From Bacteroidales bacterium (GTDB lineage: Bacteria > Bacteroidota > Bacteroidia > Bacteroidales > UBA1715), in contig JAITUU010000035.1 of the NCBI GenBank assembly GCA_031286165.1, forward strand, positions 1-64,000: DNA of 64,000 bases, given 5' to 3'. Below the pieces are notes generated by a model. That model was not told the origin of the DNA. It ran no database searches and saw only the letters and a list, made by a program, of their open reading frames with translations. The position numbers and the translations under genes are program-made. Positions 22,001 to 30,133 of the stretch are shown piece by piece. Numbering within the stretch: position 1 is the stretch's first letter; every line of letters begins with the position of its first letter.

Positions 22001-22580
22001 GGGCTTGAATGTGAATGTACTTGTGGTAGATACCGAAGTATATTCAAATACCGGTGGTCAATCATCGAAATCTACGCCGGTGGGTGCTGTTGCAAAATTT
22101 GCCGCAGCAGGTAAACGAATCCGTAAAAAAGACCTTGGTATGATGGCAGCATCGTATGGCTACGTGTATGTGGCGCAAATAGCAATGGGTGCCAATCAAG
22201 CGCAAACATTGAAAGCAATTCGCGAAGCCGAAGCCTTTGACGGACCATCTATTATTATAGCATACTCGCCATGTATTAATCATGGATTGGCAAAAGGAAT
22301 GGGTAAGGCACAAAGCGAACAGGCAAAAGCCGTAGAGTGCGGATACTGGCACTTATGGCGTTACAATCCCGAACTTGAAACCGAAGGTAAAAATCCATTC
22401 CAATTGGACAGCAAAGAGCCGGATTGGAGTAAATTCCAAGAGTTCTTGAAAGGCGAAGTGCGCTATACCTCGCTCATGAAACAATTCCCTGCCGAAGCCG
22501 AAGAATTGTTTGCAGCCGCACAGAAAAATGCCGAATGGCGTTACAATGGCTATAAACGCCACGCGGCAACGCAGTTGTAA
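19044..22580 (+). CDS. nifJ: Pyruvate:ferredoxin (flavodoxin) oxidoreductase
   Basis: 1178 aa; [17 protein letters not shown]; two 4Fe-4S motifs [12 protein letters not shown] and [51 protein letters not shown]. Confidence 0.97.
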   Translation: [1178 protein letters not shown]

Positions 22581-22600
22581 AAAACATACTATTGATACGC

Positions 22601-22637
22601 AAAAAACCCACTTTCGCAATAGAGAGTGGGTTTTTTT
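22601..22637 (+). terminator. Terminator after nifJ
   Basis: AAAAAACCCACT-ttcgcaatagag-AGTGGGTTTTTTT. Confidence 0.92.
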
Positions 22638-22681
22638 ATGCACAACTTATGAGCGGAAACTTGTTAGTTGAAATAAATTCG

Positions 22682-22689
22682 TAACTTTG
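22682..22689 (+). promoter_or_regulatory. -7 box TAACTTTG
   Basis: TAnnTTTG immediately upstream of the three-gene operon; overlaps the GTG start in the ORF track. Confidence 0.5.
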
Positions 22690-22721
22690 TGGGAAATTGT
22701 GATTTTGTTGTAAATTTATCT

Positions 22722-24074
22722 ATGAACGATATGAAAAAAGTATTTTTCTTTGTATGTTTTGTATTTGTAACAAACATAAGTTTTTCACAAATAAAAGTTG
22801 TGAATAATGGATACACGGGCGTTGGTACAACTATACCTAAAACAAAATTTCAAATTGGTGCTATTTGGACTTTTTATGATGGTCCGTTCGATAAAATCAT
22901 TGGAAGAAATACCTACTATAATGGAACTAATAATGTGAGAATAAATTCGGGAATAGCAAGCCGAATGTATTTTAGTGGAGAGGGAGATATAGTTTTTCAA
23001 ACTATTGGCAACGGAACGGTAAATAGTATTATTTCGGATTGGAAAACAGTTTCTATGAAAAATAATGGTAATGTAGGAATTGCGACAATGAATCCCAAAG
23101 AAATACTTCAAATAGGAGATATTTGGACGTTTCACAATGGAAACACCAAATATATGGGACGAAATACATCGTGGGATTACACTACAAATACTACCAATCG
23201 CAGAATTGCAGCAGGATATGCAAGTTTGATAGGTTTTTCAACCGAAGGGAGTATTCAAATAGAAACATTTGGCGATGGTGCTGCAAATAGTGCACTTTCA
23301 AGAACGGGATATATGGTGCTTACCGCAAATGGCAATGTGGGCATAGGTAGAGACCCAAGTTCAATGTATAAGTTAGATGTAAATGGAACTATACGAGTTG
23401 GTTCTACGGTATATTCTTCAGACGAACGATTAAAAATAAACATTAAAAATGTGAGTTTGGAAACTGAAAAATTGTATAAATTACAAGGGAAATCATATAC
23501 AAAAACAACTATACCAACGCGAGAAATAGAAACAAAAGATACTACCCAGTTTTTTGAATACGGTTATTTAGCACAGGAATTACAACAAATTTTCCCGGAA
23601 TTGGTAAGTCAAGATTCAGAGGGATATTATGCAATTAATTATGTTGCTTTAATTCCTGTAATAGTGGAAGCATTGAAAGAACAACAAAAAACAATAATAA
23701 CACTGCAACAAAAACTTGAAAACAAGGAACTAAGTGCAACGTTGAAATCAAGTGAAGTAAGTGCAACACAAGAAATGTATCTTTCTGAATCAGGAAATAC
23801 AGAAATGTTAAAACTCTATCAAAATGCACCAAACCCGTTTAATGAACGCACTACGGTAAAATGCTATGTGCCGGAACACTTTCAAAAAGTGCAGTTGTGT
23901 GTATATACTATGCAAGGAGTACAAGTACAGTGTATTTCTATTACAGAACGAGGAAACGTGTCTATTGAAATAAAAGCAAGTACACTTTCGTCAGGAATTT
24001 ACAGTTATGTATTGCTTGCCGATGGTATTGCGAGTGAAACCAAACAAATGATATTGACGAAACAAGGAGGTTGA
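22722..24074 (+). CDS. Tail-fiber-like secreted protein with S74-type intramolecular chaperone domain and T9SS type A sorting domain
   Basis: SDERLKINIKNVSLETEKLYKLQGKSY...FFEYGYLAQELQQIFPELV...YYAINYVALIPVIVEALKEQQ; C-term LYQNAPNPFNERTTVKCYVP...SGIYSYVLLADG. ATG 22722 or 22731. Confidence 0.85.
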   Translation: MNDMKKVFFFVCFVFVTNISFSQIKVVNNGYTGVGTTIPKTKFQIGAIWTFYDGPFDKIIGRNTYYNGTNNVRINSGIASRMYFSGEGDIVFQTIGNGTVNSIISDWKTVSMKNNGNVGIATMNPKEILQIGDIWTFHNGNTKYMGRNTSWDYTTNTTNRRIAAGYASLIGFSTEGSIQIETFGDGAANSALSRTGYMVLTANGNVGIGRDPSSMYKLDVNGTIRVGSTVYSSDERLKINIKNVSLETEKLYKLQGKSYTKTTIPTREIETKDTTQFFEYGYLAQELQQIFPELVSQDSEGYYAINYVALIPVIVEALKEQQKTIITLQQKLENKELSATLKSSEVSATQEMYLSESGNTEMLKLYQNAPNPFNERTTVKCYVPEHFQKVQLCVYTMQGVQVQCISITERGNVSIEIKASTLSSGIYSYVLLADGIASETKQMILTKQGG

Positions 24075-24075
24075 T

Positions 24076-25143
24076 ATGAAAAAAAACATTGTTATATTTT
24101 TTGCATTATGCTTTGCGTGGCAGGTGCAAGCACAAGGATATGACCCGGAAGAATATTACGCTCCTGATGTTGAAGTGATTAACAATTTGATACGGAATAA
24201 TGGGTTGTTAGCAAATATAGATGACCCGACTGAATGGTCTTTTATTACATGGAGTGGCATAATTCCTAAACGAGTTGTTACACTTGATATTAGCAATAGA
24301 AATCTTAGTGGGATTGCTTCGTTTTTCGGATTATTTAATATGATTTCCGATGATTTTCCTGATTATTACACCTCATTAAATTGTGCGAATAATCATTTAT
24401 TAGAACTTAATTTGGTGGATTGTATAGCATTGCGAGAGTTGAGGTGTTCTGGGAATAATTTGACAGAACTTAATGTGGCAGACATAGAATTGCGCTACTT
24501 ATCGTGCTCTTACAATAATTTAACAGAACTTGTAACATTAGCGGGACACGGAGCAACGGTGTACTGCGACCACAATCGTTTGACGAAAATCATATTAGGA
24601 GGAACATGGGTTTATGCCCTATATTGTTGGTACAATCAATTAACCTCAATTGAGGGATATTCGGATGAACTATTTGCAGACAATCAACAAGTATCGCTAA
24701 CATTACATAAAAATTGGGATGGAATATTTTCGTGTTCAATACCTTTAAAGAATCCTATTTTTGACAATTCGGCAATTAGTTATGAAAATGGCATACTAAA
24801 AAGTACTTCATCTACCATAGCATCAACGAAATTTACAACTTCCGAAGGAAGTCCTGTGCCAATTTCCGGCACTATGTACTTTACATATTCTGAGGAGGTT
24901 GGAATGGACATACAAGACGTAAAGTTGTTGCAGACGTATATTTATTCTGATAAACTGTATGTAAAATATGAAGAAAATTTACCTATTACTATAATCCTAT
25001 ACGATATATTCGAAAAAAAAATTTTAACACATACTTCGCAAGGTTCTACTGAAATTGATGTAAATCATTTGCAAAAGGGAGTGTACATTGTTTCTGTTCT
25101 TTCAGAAAGTAGAATTATTGGAAATACAAAAATTGTAAAATGA
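24076..25143 (+). CDS. Leucine-rich-repeat-like secreted protein with T9SS type A-like C-terminus
   Basis: LNCANNHLLELNL, LRCSGNNLTELNV, LSCSYNNLTEL, VYCDHNRLTKI repeats; C-term LPITIILYDIFEKK...LQKGVYIVSVLSESRIIGNTKIVK. Confidence 0.75.
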   Translation: MKKNIVIFFALCFAWQVQAQGYDPEEYYAPDVEVINNLIRNNGLLANIDDPTEWSFITWSGIIPKRVVTLDISNRNLSGIASFFGLFNMISDDFPDYYTSLNCANNHLLELNLVDCIALRELRCSGNNLTELNVADIELRYLSCSYNNLTELVTLAGHGATVYCDHNRLTKIILGGTWVYALYCWYNQLTSIEGYSDELFADNQQVSLTLHKNWDGIFSCSIPLKNPIFDNSAISYENGILKSTSSTIASTKFTTSEGSPVPISGTMYFTYSEEVGMDIQDVKLLQTYIYSDKLYVKYEENLPITIILYDIFEKKILTHTSQGSTEIDVNHLQKGVYIVSVLSESRIIGNTKIVK

Positions 25144-26834
25144 AAAAAATATTTCTAATATGTAGGTTGTTGCTTTGTATGAGTATGTTGTTTGCTCACA
25201 TTGTTGTGTTTTCACAAACACCTTATAATGTTGTTATGAATTTTACCCAAGACCCCAAAACACAAATGGCATTTAATTGGTTTACTAACGCCAATAATCT
25301 ATGCGGACAAGTAACAATTATAGGTGGAGGCATTACAAAAACAGTAACCGCTACTTGCAGCCAATATGCTGGATCAACTATACATAAGGCTATTGTTACC
25401 GGATTAACACCGAATACCACCTATTCATTCCAAATAGGGAGTGTGAATGGTACGTTTAAAACTGCTCCGATAGCATCTGCCCCTTTCTCATTTGTGTACA
25501 TAACTGATACACAAGTACAATATGACGTTATGAATTATCCATCAATAGTTGATTTTTCTACATTAAGAACAAATTTTAATGTGGTGCGAGCACACTATCC
25601 CAATGTGAGTTTTTGGTTGCATTGTGGCGATTTTAAGTGGAATGGACAAGATGTTGTTTCGGATATGAGTCAATGGAAGCGTTTTTTTGCTTCTGCTTCG
25701 CAATCAAATCAACCGAACTTATTTGTGCAGAAACCGCTTGTTCCTGTTTTGGGTAATCATGATGATTTGAGTTATGTTCCACAAGGAAAACATTTTGAAA
25801 AGCATTTTAATGTAAGTAGTGCATCGTTTGACTTTGATGGTAGTACTTATACTTTTACGTATGGAGATGCGCAATTTTTTGTAATTAATAGTGAAAATTG
25901 CAGTGGAGAAAAGTGCAAAAATTCTACGTATATTAATAATTTAAAAACATGGATGAAAACAACAATAAATGATTCGACTATAACATGGCACATTGTATGT
26001 TATCACATCCCTACTTATACCAGTAAAATTAATGGAGTTTATTACGACCCAATAGCAAATATTTTTGATGAATTAAATATAGATATTGCCTTTCAGGGTC
26101 ATACTCATATATATGATGTAATAGGTCCCGTGAAAAACAAAAAATTAATACAAGGAACGGTTGCGAGTGTAGTAGATGTTCCAAAGCATAATAATGAAAA
26201 TGTAAGTGGAAAGTTAGGGGGAATTTTTAATGTACAAAATGGTACATTGTATTTCACAAACGGAACTTTTGGGGATGAGTGGATGTCCCCATACCTGAAA
26301 AATTATTCTCCAAATTTTGCGTTAGTAACAGGTCGTTCAGGAAGTTATTATAATGATACAAATGGAACCTATGTAAATCGTCCAACGTATAGTAATGTTT
26401 CGGTTGCCTCTGATAAAATAATCATTACAACGTATGAAATTGTTAATGGCAATAGCCAAGTTTTCGACGAAATTACCGTAGTAAAACGTCCATGCCTTCC
26501 AAGCAGTGAAAATCCTGTTTCTCAAACAATAAATGGTAGTGTACTATGGAATACTACACAATCTATATCAAATAATATCGTTATTCCTTCGGGGAAAACG
26601 CTTACAATAAAAGCAAATGTGAGCACAAAAGATTGTAGTGTAATAATTGTAAAAAGTGGCGGTAAATTCATTATTGATGGCGGAACGCTTGATAGTATTT
26701 CTGTTTGTGCAGAAAGTGGCAGCACTTGTACAATTCAAAACAATGGAAAAGTACTATTGGGAGAATTTAACGATGTGGATATACACTTAGGGGCTACGTT
26801 TGATGTACTTGAAGGAGAAATTTTGTATAAATAA
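25140..26834 (+). CDS. Secreted metallophosphoesterase with N-terminal fibronectin-III-like (purple-acid-phosphatase-like) domain
   Basis: YITDTQ, LHCGDFKWNG, PVLGNHDD, CYHIPTY, FQGHTHIY; ATGA overlap with the upstream gene. Confidence 0.85.
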   Translation: MKKIFLICRLLLCMSMLFAHIVVFSQTPYNVVMNFTQDPKTQMAFNWFTNANNLCGQVTIIGGGITKTVTATCSQYAGSTIHKAIVTGLTPNTTYSFQIGSVNGTFKTAPIASAPFSFVYITDTQVQYDVMNYPSIVDFSTLRTNFNVVRAHYPNVSFWLHCGDFKWNGQDVVSDMSQWKRFFASASQSNQPNLFVQKPLVPVLGNHDDLSYVPQGKHFEKHFNVSSASFDFDGSTYTFTYGDAQFFVINSENCSGEKCKNSTYINNLKTWMKTTINDSTITWHIVCYHIPTYTSKINGVYYDPIANIFDELNIDIAFQGHTHIYDVIGPVKNKKLIQGTVASVVDVPKHNNENVSGKLGGIFNVQNGTLYFTNGTFGDEWMSPYLKNYSPNFALVTGRSGSYYNDTNGTYVNRPTYSNVSVASDKIIITTYEIVNGNSQVFDEITVVKRPCLPSSENPVSQTINGSVLWNTTQSISNNIVIPSGKTLTIKANVSTKDCSVIIVKSGGKFIIDGGTLDSISVCAESGSTCTIQNNGKVLLGEFNDVDIHLGATFDVLEGEILYK

Positions 26835-26848
26835 GAAAAAAACAATAC

Positions 26849-27724
26849 ATGGAATTAATAATAGTTGATGATTTTGATTTACAGTCCCCCAAGTGGCTCG
26901 ATATAATATTTGCCAAAGGCAATAAACTCTATGGTGCCTACGATTTGCGCAATGATTCTTCCAATCGCCACTTGAAAGCCGTGATTATAGTGAGTGTGTG
27001 CGTGGCATTGCTCATGGTGTTGCTGCCCTACGCGGTGCGCACTGTTGCCGAAGTGCAAAAAGCCCACATTGCTATGACCGAAGAATTGAAAGTTGCTATG
27101 ATTAATCAAATGGAAGAAGAAGAGGCGGGAAGTTCGGTGGCGAAAGGCGAAGAAGTGAAAGGTGATGATGCTGCCGGCGATATGAGCGGTGTATTGCCAC
27201 CTATTACGATTATTAAAGAAAGTACTTCGCCCGAAACTACCAATAAAAATCCGGAAACAATTACGCAAACCGATGTGCCTGCGGTGAATGCCAAAGAAGA
27301 GGAATTTAAAGCACGAATGCAAGGAACTATGAATCGTAATTTGCTGGGAAATGGCGGCACTTCTACCGAAAATTTCGGAAATTCCACGCAAGGAGCGGCA
27401 ATAGGCAGACCGGGACACCCCGATGGCAGTCCGTTTAGCCGCAATACCAAAGGAACGCCCGGAAATCCTTTTGGCAACGGTGATGCTACAAAGTTGGTAA
27501 AACCTTTGAATACAACGAATTGCGATAAAATTGTGGAACTTCGTGTGAAAATTGATGCCGATGGCAATGTTACCGATATTACCGAAATAGAAACTGCCAT
27601 AAGCGAGCAAAATTGTATAGAGGCTGCCAAGCAAGCCGCGAAAAAAACGAAATTCCCTGCCGATGCCGCGCAAGCCGTGCGATTTGCCCGTATTTCGTAT
27701 GATTATTCGGTGGCACAGCGATAG
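26849..27724 (+). CDS. TonB-like energy transducer / cell envelope protein
   Basis: FAKGNKLYGAYDLRNDSSNRHLKAVI, single TM, acidic/low-complexity linker, C-terminal VELRVKIDADGNVTDI TonB-like fold. Confidence 0.75.
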   Translation: MELIIVDDFDLQSPKWLDIIFAKGNKLYGAYDLRNDSSNRHLKAVIIVSVCVALLMVLLPYAVRTVAEVQKAHIAMTEELKVAMINQMEEEEAGSSVAKGEEVKGDDAAGDMSGVLPPITIIKESTSPETTNKNPETITQTDVPAVNAKEEEFKARMQGTMNRNLLGNGGTSTENFGNSTQGAAIGRPGHPDGSPFSRNTKGTPGNPFGNGDATKLVKPLNTTNCDKIVELRVKIDADGNVTDITEIETAISEQNCIEAAKQAAKKTKFPADAAQAVRFARISYDYSVAQR

Positions 27725-27739
27725 TTTTTCAAAAATCAC

Positions 27740-27747
27740 TACCTTTG
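27740..27747 (+). promoter_or_regulatory. -7 box TACCTTTG upstream of iorA
   Basis: TAnnTTTG. Confidence 0.5.
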
Positions 27748-27791
27748 CCTACTCATTTTTTGCAACACAACGAACGTAATAAAACACAGAA

Positions 27792-29375
27792 ATGAAAGAA
27801 AATCTTCTTTTGGGGGCAGAGGCTATTGCGCTTGCTGCTATTGATGCCGGAATTTCAGGTGTGTATGCCTATCCCGGCACGCCTTCTACCGAAATTACTG
27901 AATTTATTCAAAAATCGAACATCGCTCGCCAGCGCAAAATTCACTCTACGTGGGCTACAAACGAAAAAACTGCCTATGAGGCTGCGCTGGGGATGTCTTT
28001 TGCCGGCAAACGCAGTATAGTGTGTATGAAACACGTGGGTTTAAATGTTGCCGCCGACCCTTTTATGAGTTCGTCTCTTACCGGTGTGCGCGGCGGTTTG
28101 TTGCTTGTGGTAGCCGATGACCCTTCTATGCACTCTTCGCAAAACGAACAAGATAGCCGTGCATTGGCAAAATTTGCCATGTTGCCGCTCATAGAACCTT
28201 CTACCCAGCAAGAGGCGTACAATGCTGTGCATTATGCCTTTGCTATGTCCGAAGAATTGGCACTGCCGGTGGTTATTCGCATTTCTACGAGAATTTCGCA
28301 CTCGCGGGCGGCTATTGTGCCGCAGGCACTGCGTGCTGAAAATGCCCTCAGTCCCGATACCGATACAGGAAAATGGATTTTGATGCCGGCGTATGCTCGG
28401 CGGCATTATGCTCACTTGCTTGCGCTGCAACCCGAATTGGTGAAACGTTCTGAAACATCACCATTTTTGGCGGAACACAAAACTACATCAAAACAAGGCG
28501 TTATTGCCTTTGGATTGGCATACAATTATGTAATGGAAGTGTTGCGGGCGCACAAATTGAATGTGTCGGTACTCAAAATTTCGCAATATCCCTTGCCCGA
28601 AACGCAGGTGCAGGAATTTTGCAATGCGCACGAACACATCATTGTAGCCGAAGAAGGCTATCCGGTGTATGAAGAACTATTGCGCGGATTTTTCAATAAT
28701 CCAAAAATTCACGGACGCTTAGACGGCACACTACCGCGCACGGGAGAATTGAATCCCGACATAATTGCTCAGGCATTGGGTATCCCGGCGGCGCAAACGC
28801 TTGCGGTGCCTTCGTTGGTAGTTGGTCGTCCGCCGGAATTGTGCAAAGGTTGCGGGCACAGAGATGTATTTGAAGCCCTCAACGCCGTGATGCAGAATTA
28901 CGAAAACAAACAGGTTTTTTCCGATATTGGCTGCTATTCGCTGGGTGCTTTGCCGCCATTCAATGCCATAAATACCTGTGTGGACATGGGTGCCGGCGTT
29001 ACTATGGCAAAAGGTGCCGCCGATGCGGGAATGTTTCCGGCAGTGGGAATTGTGGGCGATTCTACCTTTACTCATTCGGGCATTACTGCTTTGCTCGATG
29101 CTGTGAACGATAATTCGCCCGTAACTATTATTATTTCCGATAATTCCACCACCGCCATGACCGGCGGTCAAGATTCGGCAGGCACGGGAAAATTGGAGCA
29201 AATTTGCATAGGTTTGGGCGTTGCTCCCGAACATATTCGCACCATAATTCCACTGAAACCGAATTTGGAAAAAAATATCACAATTTTGAAAGAAGAAATT
29301 GAGTATCAAGGAGTTTCGGTAGTGATTGCGCAGCGCGAATGTGTGCAAGTGGCTATGCGAAAACGAAAGAAATAG
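27792..29375 (+). CDS. iorA: Indolepyruvate ferredoxin oxidoreductase, alpha subunit
   Basis: YAYPGTPSTEITEF, ELCKGCGHRDVFEAL, DIGCYSLGALPPFNAINTCVDMGAGVTMAKGA, DNSTTAMTGGQDSAGTGK. Confidence 0.94.
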   Translation: MKENLLLGAEAIALAAIDAGISGVYAYPGTPSTEITEFIQKSNIARQRKIHSTWATNEKTAYEAALGMSFAGKRSIVCMKHVGLNVAADPFMSSSLTGVRGGLLLVVADDPSMHSSQNEQDSRALAKFAMLPLIEPSTQQEAYNAVHYAFAMSEELALPVVIRISTRISHSRAAIVPQALRAENALSPDTDTGKWILMPAYARRHYAHLLALQPELVKRSETSPFLAEHKTTSKQGVIAFGLAYNYVMEVLRAHKLNVSVLKISQYPLPETQVQEFCNAHEHIIVAEEGYPVYEELLRGFFNNPKIHGRLDGTLPRTGELNPDIIAQALGIPAAQTLAVPSLVVGRPPELCKGCGHRDVFEALNAVMQNYENKQVFSDIGCYSLGALPPFNAINTCVDMGAGVTMAKGAADAGMFPAVGIVGDSTFTHSGITALLDAVNDNSPVTIIISDNSTTAMTGGQDSAGTGKLEQICIGLGVAPEHIRTIIPLKPNLEKNITILKEEIEYQGVSVVIAQRECVQVAMRKRKK

Positions 29376-29399
29376 GTTTTTAGACACAAGATAAATAAC

Positions 29400-29431
29400 A
29401 ATATGCCAATGTGTTAATATGCCAATAACAC
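29400..29431. repeat. Octad array AATATGCC AATGTGTT AATATGCC AATAACAC
   Basis: 8-nt period; same words as 8403..8426. Confidence 0.65.
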
Positions 29432-29488
29432 AATGAATATCTCAATATCACTGAATATCAACGAATATCTATACATATCACGAAATAC

Positions 29489-30055
29489 ATGAATACAAAT
29501 ATAATTTTAGCCGGAGTAGGCGGACAGGGAATTTTAACCATAGCGGCGGTGATAGACCTTGCGGCACTCAATCAGGGATTATACATAAAACAAGCCGAAG
29601 TACATGGTATGAGCCAGCGCGGAGGCGAAGTGCAGTCGCATTTGCGCATTTCGAGCGAAGTAATTCACTCCGATTTAATTCCGCTGGGAGCAGCCGATTT
29701 AATTATTGCGCTGGAACCGCTCGAAGCACTGCGCTATGTGCCGTTTTTGAAATCCGATGCTATGATAATTACCGCTACCGAAGCCTTTGTGAATATTAGT
29801 AATTATCCCGCTATTGATGAAGTTTTGAACTCGTTGCGCACCTTTAACAGTAAATTGATAGCCGCAGCCGAAATAGCCAAAGAACTCGGTAATGCCAAAG
29901 CCTACAATTTAGTGCTTTTGGGCGCAGCCGCACCATACATAGGTATAGAAACGGCGGTGGTGGAAAGCGCAATTCGCACTCTTTTTGCCGCCAAAGGTGA
30001 AGAAATAGTGAATAGCAACCTTGCCGCTTTTCGCAAAGGTAGGGGAATCATATAG
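29489..30055 (+). CDS. iorB: Indolepyruvate ferredoxin oxidoreductase, beta subunit
   Basis: NIILAGVGGQGILTIAAVID, KQAEVHGMSQRGGEVQSHLRI. Confidence 0.94.
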   Translation: MNTNIILAGVGGQGILTIAAVIDLAALNQGLYIKQAEVHGMSQRGGEVQSHLRISSEVIHSDLIPLGAADLIIALEPLEALRYVPFLKSDAMIITATEAFVNISNYPAIDEVLNSLRTFNSKLIAAAEIAKELGNAKAYNLVLLGAAAPYIGIETAVVESAIRTLFAAKGEEIVNSNLAAFRKGRGII

Positions 30056-30105
30056 AAAAATACAATAATTTTTTGTTTTGTGTGTAATCGTAGTAATATA
30101 ATCCG

Positions 30106-30113
30106 TATATTTG
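30106..30113 (+). promoter_or_regulatory. -7 box TATATTTG
   Basis: TAnnTTTG upstream of the SiaB-like gene. Confidence 0.45.
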
Positions 30114-30133
30114 TACTACAAGTGTAGTTACTT

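Noticed and set aside
26879-27739. 286-aa antisense ORF covering the TonB-like gene
   Set aside because: Mirror-strand shadow ORF; the plus-strand frame has family motifs and proper gene context.
27792-29375. iorA as a truncated pseudogene because the C-terminal ferredoxin domain is missing
   Set aside because: TPP-binding and other core motifs intact, iorB follows, and the ORF ends cleanly; shorter IorA forms are plausible. Kept only as a comment.
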